Of a DNA stretch of 64,000 bases, positions 31,663 through 50,600 are shown in pieces (the first letter of the stretch is position 1; every line of letters starts with the position of its first letter). Below the pieces are notes generated by a model. The model did not search any database. It was not told the origin of the DNA and saw only the letters and a list, made by a program, of their open reading frames with translations. The translations under genes were made by a program, and so were the position numbers. Origin of the DNA: Thamnaconus septentrionalis (taxonomy: Eukaryota; Chordata; Actinopteri; Tetraodontiformes; Monacanthidae); NCBI GenBank assembly GCA_009823395.1, contig CM020501.1, positions 25,319,361-25,383,360 of the forward strand. Direction: 5' to 3'.

Positions 31663-33179
31663 ATACAAACCAATAAGAGCATTGTGAAAACACAACACAC
31701 AACAAGCAAGCTGTGAAATACAACGGCGTCCACTTTCACCGGAAATGGTGAGTGAAGAAGAAGACAGGTTCAAAAGGTAGGACGGGCTCGCAGCGACGGC
31801 TCGCGTGCCCAATGAAAAGCCCGCCCTTTCTGATTGAAATGAATTAATCTGCTGTTGTCACCCCGTCGTGTTTATTTCATTTTCTGTTATTACAGTTGTG
31901 TTTTTTTAAGAGACAAACAAAAACACATAATAGCCAAATGCGTTGAGTTGCTAACGCACCACGATATTACGTGACTGAGCTTAACGGGGAACTCAACAGG
32001 TGTGTCACATTAAATGAATGCATGAGTACAGTAACAGTACTTTTTTATTTTTATTTATTTATTTATTTTTAAAAATAAATATACTTCTCTTAAATCCCGC
32101 GAGAACGTGTGACTGCGTTCTCTAGCTCTTAGAAGCACGAGCTGTTTAATCTCTTTATTTTGAGAGCACTACTATTAAATTTGACACTTTTTGTTGGAAT
32201 AAATTGAGAACATTTTCCATATACGTTTTTTGTAATTGTATCGCACAATTTTTCGAAGATGCGAATTATATTTGTATGGGAAGTATTCAAAAAGTCACGT
32301 CAGCCGTATAATGTCCAACCGTGGCTATTTCTATTTCTTTACTGGGGTAAACCGCGTGTTTGCAGAACCCTGACATTATTTGTGAAGCCAAAACGACCCG
32401 TTTTAGACAGAGCACGTTGTCACAACTGGCTCAAAGTCAGGGCAAGTAAAATGGCTAACGCAGTCGGCATGAGAAATTAAATGTCTTTTTAATAACTAAA
32501 TAAATAAATAAATAAATAAATAAATGAATGAAGTCCTTCACATGGTGGGCCACACCCACTGGGACATAGAAAAACAGCCAGTAGTGATGTCAAAAGCAGT
32601 TTATTTGGAAGAACCGAATCAATAGACTCAGTTCACTAAAAAAAAAAAGATTCGTTCAGTGCTTCGCTTAGGCGCCCTGACTGTGTCAGCCACATGGATG
32701 TTTATAATAACGATTATATTTACAATAATGGTCATTATAATGTTCAGCCACCACAGTACCAAGTATACAGATATACCGTTACTGAATGGTTTTGTCATTT
32801 CTGTGGTGTATGTATGTGGGGTGGGGCTGGATTTATGTATTTGATTGTACGTAGAAAATTGTATTACTTTTTTTTTTGAAAAACATTGGAAAATAATTAA
32901 AAATGCAAACAAACTAAAAAAAAAGAAAGTACTTCTAGGTGAGAATTGTATGGCTTCCTGAAAGCCCTCCCAGGCCCTGCCCTCCTAACCTTGGTGTCGC
33001 CATCGATATATAAGAACTCGGGAGTGCAAACTCCAGGCTCTTGAGGATTTCCTGCCGCTCCAGCCTCCGTCCTATGGCTGAGAAATCTCTAAATGGTAAT
33101 TGAGTATATCTTGCACATCGGAGAGTCACAAAAAAACATCCTGGCAACTAAGACACGCGGCATCAGTTAGCATTAGATC
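31663..33179. other. Convergent intergenic region slc15a1 / stk24
   Basis: About 1.5 kb between two convergent genes. It holds A/T-rich simple sequence ((ATTT)n near 32050, (AAAT)n 32492-32525) and no recognised gene. A segment at 32580-32680 with GATTCGTTCAGTG looks like dispersed repeat sequence, family not identified. Confidence 0.5.
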
Positions 33180-35304
33180 TTTATTTCTCATGTCACTTTG
33201 AAAGCTTACAAGGAGCTTACATTTTACTTGGGAATTCTCAAATGACACAAGCAAAGATTATATACAGTACTATAAACTGTCAGCTATGATAAAGGAAACC
33301 AAATGTACACATTTTGTATTTCTTTCAGTAACATATGTATTTTTTTCCTGTAGAGTATAGATATTTTTGCCAAAGGCAGGTGCCCATTTCATAAAGCATT
33401 CCATATTTCCATACTTTAAGTCTTTGCAGTTATAAAAATATCAGATATTTCATAATTTCTTTCAATCCCTGTGTTGACAAGTGCGTTGTGATGCAACTCC
33501 TCAACATTATTGCTGCATTAGCACAGTAGTAAATTCTGGAACTTTTAAGTAAACATGTATAGTAAAACATGGCTATTAGCAACTTTTTTTTTTTTTAATT
33601 TGTTTGTTCCTCTTACAAGTTATCTTTAAATACTCAAAACACTTTCAAAGTGCAAAAAAACAAAAAAAAAACTGATCTGAACAATTAGAAAAGAAAAGAA
33701 AAAGAAAGGTGCAAATCATACTACAAACATCCGGTGAGAGCATAAAAGAGGACATGGCACTTCTAGCATGGTGTGTGGGAGCACAAATGTCTGGAGTGAG
33801 AAAAATAAGGATGGCGCTCGATTTCTGCAGCTTGGCTTGGCCTCTCTCTTTTTTGTTTGTTTGTTTGTTTTAAGGTGACGCCCAGTTGCGAGAAAACAAG
33901 CCCATGTAATAATTATTAAGACTCGACATGATATTCGCAGTTGGCTGCATGTCCCGCTTCCCCCTTATTTTCCTTCACCCGTCTCCACAGCGCTGTTATT
34001 CTTCATACAAGCCCATGCCATCCTTGACCTAAAAACAATTTCAAAACTGACTTTTAAATGTCTAACATAATCACCCCCCTCCCTCCCCCGACGCTCCCCT
34101 CTGACTACCGAAACAAAGGCTCCCTCTACTAAACAACGCAAGCTCACTATCATATTCCGATGGTTATTCCGATGACCCAGCAGGTGATTGAAATGAAAGA
34201 TTGGAGCTAAGTCACTTGGTAAGAAAACACGAATGAATACTGTACGTCACTCACCGACAAGTAAAAAGAAAACAAACTGCTGATGAAATGCCAGAACACA
34301 GATGTTTGTATCTCAAAAAGGCAAGGCATTTTCCGTTTCTTTCTGTTGGAGTTTGACCTTTTTTTTTTGTCCGTTTTTTTATTTTTTAATTCGTTAAATA
34401 TCTACTGTTGTAATATCATCAGTATCTACAAAATGCGCATGACCATTTTGTACACAGTGATTCATCTCCTCCCTCCCCCCCTCCCCCCCGCAATGGCAAC
34501 TTCTAATCGCGTACAGCACGGCGACCTCTCCTCTTTGCTCCCCCGACCTTCCGCGGGCGGCAGGCGGCGGCGGAGGAGGATAAAAGTCCGCTTAAAGCAC
34601 TTTACCTGAGGTTTCATTAAGAATGCTGCAATTTGCCTTAACAGGGAAGTCTTACATACGCGGGGGAACACACACATGCACGCGACCGAGGCGCCCATGC
34701 GCATGTTGTGCATTCAAGCACATCGTCACACAACCGCACGCTCGCACACACGGACAAAAATCCCTGCAGGTTCATCAAGCATGCTTTCAGAGGCTCTGGG
34801 GACGTGACGCCTGCAATCAGAATGTGTGTGGGTGTGTATGGGGGGAGTGGGAAGGTGAGGGTGAAGGGGTGGGATTGAAACCTTGTCTTGGATTTTTAGA
34901 GGGAAGAGATTTTCTGATTTCTCATTATTTTTATTGGCTCCTTAGGTTGAGCAAATTCGACGTCGACGCTCCAAAGGGATCGGCTGGAGAAAGTCTTGCA
35001 TCGCGCAAGGCGCAGAGTCCGACTTATCTGTTGCTCTGACTTCCCAGTCCCGTCCCATCACGGAGAGGCTCTCTGCAGCGTCTCTGTTGTCCTCCACTGA
35101 GGAACTGAGTCATTTGTACAGGACTGCGTCAAACACCTCCCACCCGCCCAGACATGGGAGGTCAAAGATGTCGGCTGGTATCGAATGACTTGACCCTTGG
35201 CTTTTCACCCTCTGGGCTGGATGTGGTGGTGGTGGCGGTGGTGTTGGTAGTCGGGGGGGCGGGAGTCAGGGAGAGCAGGGCTGGGACTGAGAGTCAGTGG
35301 GGCT
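33180..35304 (-). other. stk24: stk24 3' UTR
   Basis: On the minus strand the region after the stop codon (35305-35307) runs about 2.1 kb to AATAAA (plus-strand TTTATT at 33180-33185). It contains A/T-rich runs and a G/T-rich stretch near 34820-34880. The extent is inferred from the poly(A) signal. Confidence 0.55.
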
Positions 35305-41644
<6,340 letters not shown>

Positions 41645-42560
41645 GGTGATGCTCAGTGGATCTGGAGCTTCGTCCGTCCACTCTCGGGGTGGTGGTGGTG
41701 GTGGTGTCTTGCGATCTCCTCGGGCTTGACTTGTGTTTACGGTTCCGGGCTGCGGCGCTTGGTGGGGGGTTCGGGGGACCCCAATCACCCTCGCCTCCCG
41801 AGGACCGCCTCAGTGGCGCTCATGTGCGGATGCAAAACGTCGTCCCGCTGTGGCTCGGTGCGCCTTTTCCCTTGGCTGGAACAACGACCCCCAAGTCATC
41901 CAAAACAGCTGAGCAAGCTGATAGACGCGCTGTTGTTTTTTTTGTTTTTTTCCCCCCTCCTTTGCTGTTGTGGCTAATGCTAACTCCACAGAAATCCGCA
42001 GTGGCGCCGCGCTAGCCAGGCGGCTAGGCGCTAACTAGTGCGCACAAAGGGCGATTTCCTTGCACCGGGGACTTTCGCCGCCGCCTTCGACGAGGCCGCG
42101 TCCGAATCGGCCGACTGTCACTCCACCCGCACGAGTATTTTCTCTCGCTGAGCGATGTTGTCAGCTGGCTAACATGGTTAGCTCGTTAGCTCGCTGGCTA
42201 ACGCAGCGGACGGGCTGACCAACGTACTGTCAGCGAGCTGCCTCGGAGCGCAAAGCGTCTGCATCCCGTGCGGATGTCAGCCACGGAACCGAGCCTCGGA
42301 GCCGCGCCGTCTGCTCAACTTCTGCCTTTCCGCTCGGACTGCTTCTGCGGCGGTTCGGTGGCGGGGAACGTTCGCCCGTGTTTTCGTTTCGTCCCTTACT
42401 TTGGTCCCGTACTCTCGGCCATCTTGTCGGTGCTGCTGTGTGTGACGCCTGCCTGGCTGGGCGGATCCGGATCCGGATCAACAACAACATCCTGACGGGC
42501 TCCCTCGCTCGCCCCGGGAGTCCGTGCCGGGACGATCGAACCAGAGAACGACACGTGAAA
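41645..42560 (-). promoter_or_regulatory. stk24: stk24 5' UTR and GC-rich promoter region
   Basis: Upstream of the stk24 ATG (minus strand), 41645 to about 42560 is rich in G+C and CpG (for example 42040-42130 and 42230-42530) with no TATA box, as expected for a housekeeping CpG-island promoter. The reading frame stays open upstream of the ATG to 41788, but without another ATG. The start site cannot be fixed from sequence. Confidence 0.55.
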
Positions 42561-43556
42561 TGCTTTGTACACAATTCTAATAGAGACGCAGCTTGAGCAG
42601 CGTTCGCTTATAGTTGTGTGTTGAGCTTCAGACTTCTACAAGTGTCTAAACGCTTTGAAAAACGTCATCGTTTTACGGTCATTATAAAGTCATAACTTTC
42701 CTTTATATTAAAACCAGATCACTTCTCACTGATTCTATTATTGCAGATTACCAAGCAAATAAAAAATTTATTTGGCATTATGACCTTGATTTTGCTGATA
42801 ATAATATCGAATCATCTTTTTTCCCCCCAGTGAGAACACTACGTAACTTTAAATCCCCGTTGGAAAAAAAAAAATATGCAGCTGCATTGAATGCGTCTCC
42901 ATTCGTACGACACTACTATAACGGTACAGCACACCTGCGGACAGTTGAAAACAAACGGCGCTTCTAAATTCTAAAGGGGCAATAACTCAAGCAGTGCGGC
43001 GCCGCGCGAAAGACAGTTCCTCTCTTCCGCCACTGGAGGGCGCTCGCGTATAAGCACGACCGCCGCCGCATCCTTGTGTAACCCGTTGAGGGAGGAGGTG
43101 GGGGGAAAGGGGCAGCGGCGCCGGTGCGCCATTGCGTGCTGCGGACGGAAACAATGCCGGGACGTGCCGGTGCTTTGGTGCAGAAAAACCCAAAAACAAA
43201 ACATTTTTTAATGTACATCTATGTCTACTTATTAAACATGGCCGCTCAATAGGCGCTCGCGCCCTGCAGTTGTGAAGGGCCGGTTGGAACCTGTTTGCGC
43301 AGCGCGGCGTTTGAGGAAGACCCACATGGTTCTTTCCGGCCGGCAAGACATGCACATAAAGGGCACACGCGCACACGCTGTCGCCCATCATTGCCTCCGG
43401 AGATGCAAAAACAACACCGGTCACCCGCAAACAAACACACACACGCACCCTCCAGCGTCCCTTTATTATATAAATGCGCACTCGATAAATTTTAGATGCG
43501 AGCGAGCACACGCCGCGTTGCGCCTCTCGCTTGCGCGCGCCATCATCACGGCGGGA

Positions 43557-43605
<49 letters not shown>
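43557..43605. repeat. (GA)n microsatellite upstream of slc4a10
   Basis: GA repeats inside the putative promoter or 5' UTR; a GTGC run follows at 43616-43636. Confidence 0.9.
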
Positions 43606-43606
<1 letters not shown>

Positions 43607-43954
43607 AAAAACGAGTGCGTGCGTGCGTGCGTGCGTTGGAAAGAACTACCTCCCTCCTCCTTTCCTCCTCCTCCTCCTCCGTGCGTAAATTATGTAGGGC
43701 AGGACGGGAACGCTGCCCGCTCGCGCTACCTCCACTGGAGAAGAAAAAAATAAAAAACCAAGCCGGTGAACGCGAGGGAAGAAAGGAGGAGGAGGAGAAG
43801 GAGAAAGAGGAGGAGGTGTGTTCACGGCACAACGACAGGAGGCCACCTCGTCCACAGCCTGCGTTTGATTCCCCCCCTCTTTGTATTTTATTTTTGACAG
43901 AGGCGCTACTAGCGCATCACGACCTGCCTGCCAGTGCGAAGCCGAGGAGGAGGA

Positions 43955-43979
43955 GCAGCAGCAGCAGCAGCAGCAGCAG
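43955..43979 (+). repeat. slc4a10: (CAG)n tract directly before slc4a10 ATG
   Basis: Eight CAG units end 5 nt upstream of the start codon at 43985, preceded by GAG repeats. The tract is read as poly-alanine (GCA) in the frame of the ATG. Confidence 0.9.
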
Positions 43980-43984
43980 GAAAG

Positions 43985-46507
43985 ATGGACATCACGGACC
44001 AAGGAGCTCAAATGGAGCCGCTTCTGCCCGCGGTAAGGCTTTTAATTAGGGTGCGCGGTTCTTTTGTGTTTACATCCAGATATATCGGATCGGATTTGGT
44101 CCGGATTTGGTCCTTAACGCCGATGTGCCGCCGCCGCCGCCGCCGCCGTCATTTTCTGTCTAGATGAAATGAAAGCGGGCAGTACTTGACGCCTGTGAGC
44201 TACACGCTGTCTGACACAGCTTGGTGTCCTCTTGATAGCTGCGCAGTATGAACGAGCCAAACCGATCTGCCTACTGCTTTGTTTTTGTTTTTTGTTTTTT
44301 TTAAAGGCTATTTGTTATTCCAACCAGCCATCCATCTCCTCACCTCGCGCAGGTTCACCTGACATGATGATGCACAGCGAGTCACTTCTCATCCCCCTCT
44401 GTCCCCCTCCAATCACCACCACCACCACCACCACCTTCAGCAGCTATATTACATGTGTTGCTGCCCGGCCTGCCATGTTCCTGCTCCAGGGCTCTCCCTC
44501 ATACTCAAGTCCCTGCAGGTGCGACGTATATCGCAGCGCCGTGAGCATCTGATGAGAAGCTCATCAGCCAGACGCAACATTTTTTTTTAATGCTTGTATG
44601 TGGCCGGAATCCAGCCGCTGGTATTTTTTAAATAAGAAGCTGAGACTGGAGGAGGTGATGGGATTCCATGAAAAGGGATGATGATGATCTCGACTTTTGC
44701 TGCACGTATTATTATCCAGCGTAGGGCTCAAATGGCATGGCAGCTTGTTTTGTGTGTGTGTGTGTGTGTGTGTGTGTATCTGCGTGTATCCACTTCATAC
44801 CAGCCAAGCCATGGCAGAACAATCGAAAACCAACCCCTTTCAACCATAAGGCCACCTGAAGCCCCCTCTCGTCATTAGCATTCAGGTGAGCCTGTGCGGA
44901 GAGGAGAGCCTGCAACGCAAAAAAAAAAAGGAGGAGAGAAGTAAGAGAAAGAGCAGCGAGTGCCTCCTGGCTAACCCTCGCAAGGTGAAATGTGCTCTCA
45001 TCCCCGCCGTGCGACAGTCAGTAGTCTCCCTCTTTTATTTCCTTTGCTGCGTTTGTGTTGGCGTGCTGCTCTGGGACGTGGTTTTCCAGAGCTCGTACGT
45101 CAGCTGTGCCTCACTGCCCCCCCAATCACCATCCCCCAGCCTGCATCCTCAATGCGGCTCGCCTGCCTCGCCCCCCCCATCTCCCCCCCACCTCCTCACC
45201 TCCTCTGTCCCTCCGCCTACACGGCAAGCTAACGGTTGTCATGGTTGCGGCGAGGATGTGCATGGGTATGCGCGCGGCGTTATGGAAATAAAAGTAAGCC
45301 AGGTTACCAGGCTCCCCAACGCCTCCCTGCGAGGAACGAACACATCCGAGCGCATCATCAACAAAAACAGTGTTGGGGGGTTGGGGGGGGGGTCGCCGGA
45401 GCGTCTGGCACGGCTGTAAAAATGTCACCGTTGTCGTGTGGTTGACCAATCTTCTCTCTCTGTCTCTCCTCTCCTCTGACCTGCAGCAACAAAGTTCCCA
45501 GGAAAGCAAAGACGTGGTGAGTACAGTCAATCTCCCTCTTGCCTCACGCGCCCGCCGGAGAAATGTCAGTGCGCGGCGGTTGGATTTAATAGACTAAAAG
45601 AAAAAGCCGGCGATCAATACGCAGGCATGGGGAAAACGCTGGCAAAAACCGTGAATGTGCGAGGAAAGGTCATTGGAAATAAACTGGAGGCAAGTCCTAA
45701 TAACAAAGGGAAAGACTTGTGGACAAATAAAATCTTTATTTATAGTGCCATGAAACAAACTCTGCGTTGGAAAGGCTGTGATGATAATGATAAACACAAT
45801 CACGTCATTTGGGCAAATGTTTCTGTAGCTCTCCTCAAGTCGGAGCACTTCCAACAAAGTACCCAACATCTTTAAAATAGTACTTAGATAGATAGTAGAT
45901 AGATAGGAACTTTATTTATCCTGAAGGAAATTCAGTTTCTCCGCTGCACAAGCAATCATCAGCAATCAGTTCATTAAGAGTGCATACAGTAAAAGAATGA
46001 TTAAGATAAAGCAGTAAAAGAATACCTAAGATAAAGATTGCAGGTTATAAAAGTTACAATGTCCAGTGGTACTGAGGTTATCAAGTAAAAGCACCAGGCA
46101 GGAGTCACTCCCCCATTTGTCCTGTGAACCTTGAAGTACTTTTGATATCCCTGATGCTCTGCTAAGGTTCCTGTTGATGAAATATTTAAGTGTAGCGCAG
46201 AGTTGTTTTATTGCCGCCGACTGCAAGGAAACAATTGAAATGTTCCTTTATTCATTACGGAACTAATGAAATAGTAAAAGCTACGTGCGGCGGCTCCGCT
46301 CTCCTGATGGCCCTGGTGGGAGAAGCGCCACCGCGTATTGCTCTTAATCCGTCAGTCACGTCCATAATTTATAATCTGCATGAGCGGCCGTGTTTGGCTA
46401 GTGTCTTTAATTAGCCGGCTTCGCGCCGCAGCAGATGCAGCCTGTTTGCTGCTGGTTGGTGCGGGGTGGGGTGGTGGTGGGCTGGCGGGGGTTTGCATGC
46501 ACGCACG

Positions 46508-46543
<36 letters not shown>

Positions 46544-47177
46544 CAAGCAACCAAGTTTGCAGTGCGAGTTTTGATGCGTGCACGGCGCCTCCTCTGCCCA
46601 AATCTGACCAAATTATGCAACCGCAGGCCGAGAGCCAGTCGGAGGAGAACAGTGCACAGTTTCTGTGCACGGTCACCGAGTCTGTCTGGGGTTTTTGTCA
46701 CTCCGGTGGCTTCAACCTGCGACTAATCCCAGATTATTGTTGCTCTTGCACTTGTTTCTGACACTGATCGTCGAGATTACATTATTTTGCCGCGTGCTGC
46801 AAAGTGTATCTAGACCTCTGTTGCCTCTTGTCGAAGGAGCAGGGTGTACGTAAGTTTCGTTCAAGTTCGCTGCATGTTTTTTTCCCCCTCCAAGCTGGCT
46901 GCTTTTTAAAGGGGCCCTTGTATGACCATTTCCACGTTGACTATATTAATTTTGCTGCTCTGCTTCCAACAATACAGGACCATTGTTTGGTCAAAAAGAA
47001 AACCTCCTGATTGCTCTGTACAGGCCTTACAAAACAAACGCTTCTCTCACTCGGCTGTTTTCAAATAGAATAGAATAGAATAGAATAGAATAGAAAGCCT
47101 TTATTTATCCCACATTGGGGAAATTTACATAATTACAGCAACATGTGCAAAGAGAAGAATCTATATATGTATGTATG

Positions 47178-47211
<34 letters not shown>

Positions 47212-47659
47212 TATACATATATATGTATATATACAGTATGTATATGTATGTGTATATATAAGTGTGTATATATATATGTATATATCTATATAAAGAAATA
47301 AAGAAATCAAGGAAAATACAATATTTATAGAGGCTCCCACCTCGCTCCCCCAACAGCTCCGCCTTAGAACACCCCCAACTCCCTTACAACTGGCCAGTTG
47401 TCACTGCTAACACTAGCTAACAGGGAGGATGGCTACTAGCTACAGTGACGCCGCACCCACATGAAAAAAAAAAAAAAAACAGTCTACAGAGGCACTGCTA
47501 TGATCATCAGCCCGACTTGTGATGTAGAAAGTGGAGCAAAATCCCAATGTCTCACTTCAGCGTGACGGCGTGGACGGAGACACTGCCCACCTGGAAATGT
47601 GCGAGTCGCAGAGGTTGCGTTACCCGAATATTTTCAGTCATTGACGTTTTATCTATTTA

Positions 47660-47690
<31 letters not shown>

Positions 47691-50600
47691 TGACGGAAAA
47701 ATCTGAAGGCCATCTTGTCATTTTGACAGATTGCAATTCACACCCCTGACCACTTGGTGGCAACTTGTGGCGCTTGTAATTGCAGTATCCAGTATGGCAG
47801 TAGAGCGCAGATTCAGCCTGCAGAGCAACATGAAAACAGCCATGAGGATTCGTCTGTCAGAGGCAAATTCACAAGTCATATTTCATTGCGTTCACATGTC
47901 GCCACTGATGCCACAGTCAGTTGGTTTTGTCACTGCGTGCGGAGAAAAAGTTAGATATTCACCTGCTTGATGTGGTTTGGATTTTCTGTTCAGCTACTTT
48001 GGACTGAATATTATTTAGAAATGAATGAAAATGAAATGCTATTGAATACGTCCTTCTTATCATTTAAAAAGTTGAAGTCATGGGTAAAAATAGACTATGG
48101 CCAAATCTTTGTGACCCTGTCAGTCATAATGACGGACAACAAAGAAGTCTAGCGCCACCTCTGGCGAGTCGTCCTTTTTCTGCACCTGCTGCGTTAGCTA
48201 GCTTGCTACAAATGCACAAAGACACCTTAAAGACCTTCGACAGGCAGTTTTATTCCCTCCATAGCGTTGCCTTCGTAACATCACGATGATGCTCCAGCAT
48301 TGGCAGCACCAAACCCAATCAGTGAGTGTGCGTTGACGCAACCTGCGATGTGTTTTCTGTTGTCTGTGTGCGTCGGCCGCCTGTCAAAGAGCTTCAGATG
48401 GAGCCCTGAACTCTCGACTCTTGCCGGAGAATCAGACCCACTGACGGCTGATTGGTTCGCGCTCCTCATTATTGCGACACAAGTGCGGGCCCGGCGCCCG
48501 ATCAAGCCTCGCCCATTGGCCGGCGTGGTCGGTGGGGAAGCAGGAAGTGAGAGACTGGAGACCACCAGGTCGCGTTTGATTCGCTGCTTCTAGCTGCGCA
48601 GGGTGAAACAAAACCAAAACAAAAAACACTGCAGCGCTCCTTTCTCTGGTTAATTATAGCATCGTCAGTGGAGGCGAGGAGGACGAGACGGCCGAGAAGC
48701 TGCGAGGTGAGAGAGTGGGATTGGCTGGGTGGAGAGAAAAGAGGGGAAAGAGACGTAAAAATAAGTTGCTGCTGATGCGGATGTGGGTTTTTTTTCTCCC
48801 TCTCATCCTGGCACGTTATTATTATCATCAGAAGCCAACAAAGCAAAGCAAGCCATGCTTTTCACTCAATTTTGCTCACTCAATTTTATTAATTTTGCTT
48901 CTATAAATTTTCTTTCTGTATTATTTTATGTTCAGGAATTGCGTAACAGCACTTAGCAATCCTTCAAGTTTGCCTATTTGAAATAACAGCAAACAAACCT
49001 GAAGAAGGAGATATGTCAGAATTTTGACTTTCATCTCAAAAATAGTTGCCTCTCGCCTCCCGGGGATCTGTGCCAGAACGCTCCTGCCTCCGTCACGGAA
49101 TCGTGCTCCCCTGGCTGGGCCGAGCTGGGCCGCGCACGCACGTGCGCACGATCCGCGCGAAGAGGGCGCCGCTGACCTCGCGGTTCGCCTGCGGTGACGG
49201 GAGCGGGCAGAGAGCTCGGAGGAGGGGAGGCTCAGCCGCACGGCATCGCTGATGTCAGAGCGTTAATCTCCCAGCGAGGGGAGGAGGAGGAGGAGGAGGA
49301 GCGGGGGAGGAGGAGTGATTGGCGGATGGACGTCTGTCAGAAAGATTTTGACGCTGCCAGAGGGAGACGAGCCCGAGCCGCCCTGCGTCCTGTTCGCACG
49401 CTTTGTGGGGGTTTTTATTTTTGCGCGGCTCCCGAGGCTGCCGCAACACACTCCGGGATGGGAAGAGTGGCCGAGGAGGTGTGAAGGCTGAGAGTAGGAG
49501 GAGGAGGAGGAGGAAGAGGAAGAGGAGAGGGCAGAGGAGCCCCACTAGCTGGCTTTTCCCCCCTTCTCCTTCTTCCTTGCCGGAGCGGGACTCGGAGAGC
49601 TTCGCTCTCTCTTGCCTCGTCACTTCAAAGGAGGGGTCTCGGCGGGCATCAAACCCCCCCCCCGCCTCCCTTACTGACCTCACAGGAAGTGCACCATGCT
49701 CTCCGTGGACCAAAGTACGGGATTTGTTTACCAGGTAGGTTTCACTCGGGATGGGATCGGGATCTCAGATGGAAATGGAAACAACCGGGCTGCTCTCTCT
49801 GTGATCGGCGATCCAGTCGTCATTCCAGATTCATTTGGACAATGAAAACCAGTTGTTTTGACTTGCGCGCAAAGATAAAAAAAAACAAAAAACAACCCAC
49901 CACGTCCCGGCTGGGGAGGTTTGCTGACAGATGGGAGCGCTGTCCCAGCTCGGGAAGAGGAGCTTATACCCCGGCACGCCGACCCTGCTGCTGATCTTTG
50001 GCTCAGTCGGAAATGTCTTTCGTCGTGAGTGCGACTCGCATTCGTTTCCCCAGTTTTGCTAACGGCCACCGTGAAAATGTGACATCGGTTGCATTACAAC
50101 TGGGAAAAACAGAAGTAGTTTGTTCCATCGTAGCGGAGTCTTGGGGAGGGGGGGGGGCAGGTGAGGGAGAAGGAGAGAGAGAGCGGCGTTCCCGCTCTGC
50201 TCCTCGCCCGATCGGCACAAGGTCACAGGGAGAGCGCATCGCGTGGAGGTGTTCCCAGCGTGCTTCCCTCCGCTCCCCGCCGCTGCTGCACCGCTTTGAC
50301 GATGCTGAGCCGGCTGCCATCGCCACAGCAACCACGGCCATCTGTGATCTGGGATGTGGCACGGGGGGAAAAAAAAACCCATGACAACACAGGCCCGTCA
50401 GCCAATGGGAGGGCCCCGTACGCTTGTTGCTTAATCCGTCCTCCTTCTCTTAGCTAGCATGGAAGCTACAGAGTTATTCGGCGTCGGAGGGGGGGAGGAA
50501 AAAAAAACAACCCTCCATCAAAGGAGATTTAAGTCGACGCACTTGCTGAACTCCAGCCAAGATAAGATAAAATAAATAAATAAGTGAATAAAGCCGCGGC

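Larger units (their letters stand above)
42561..43984 (+). promoter_or_regulatory. slc4a10: slc4a10 upstream region and 5' UTR; head-to-head with stk24
   Basis: The interval between the stk24 GC island and the slc4a10 ATG has an A/T-rich part (42600-42960) and a CpG-rich part (42990-43980). The latter holds (GA)n at 43557-43605, a GTGC tetranucleotide run at 43616-43636, a purine tract 43780-43820, and CAG repeats directly before the ATG. Promoter of slc4a10 is likely within 43,000-43,800. Divergent arrangement with stk24 means regulatory elements could be shared. Confidence 0.5.

Noticed and set aside
41645..41788. N-terminal extension of stk24 upstream of MAHSPVQ
   Set aside because: The frame is open but begins only at GTG and has no ATG; human isoform B starts at the same MAHSPVQ.
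42987..43832. 281-codon minus-strand frame between stk24 and slc4a10
   Set aside because: Low-complexity Ser/Leu/Arg sequence from (GA)n and purine tracts in the promoter region; no family recognised.
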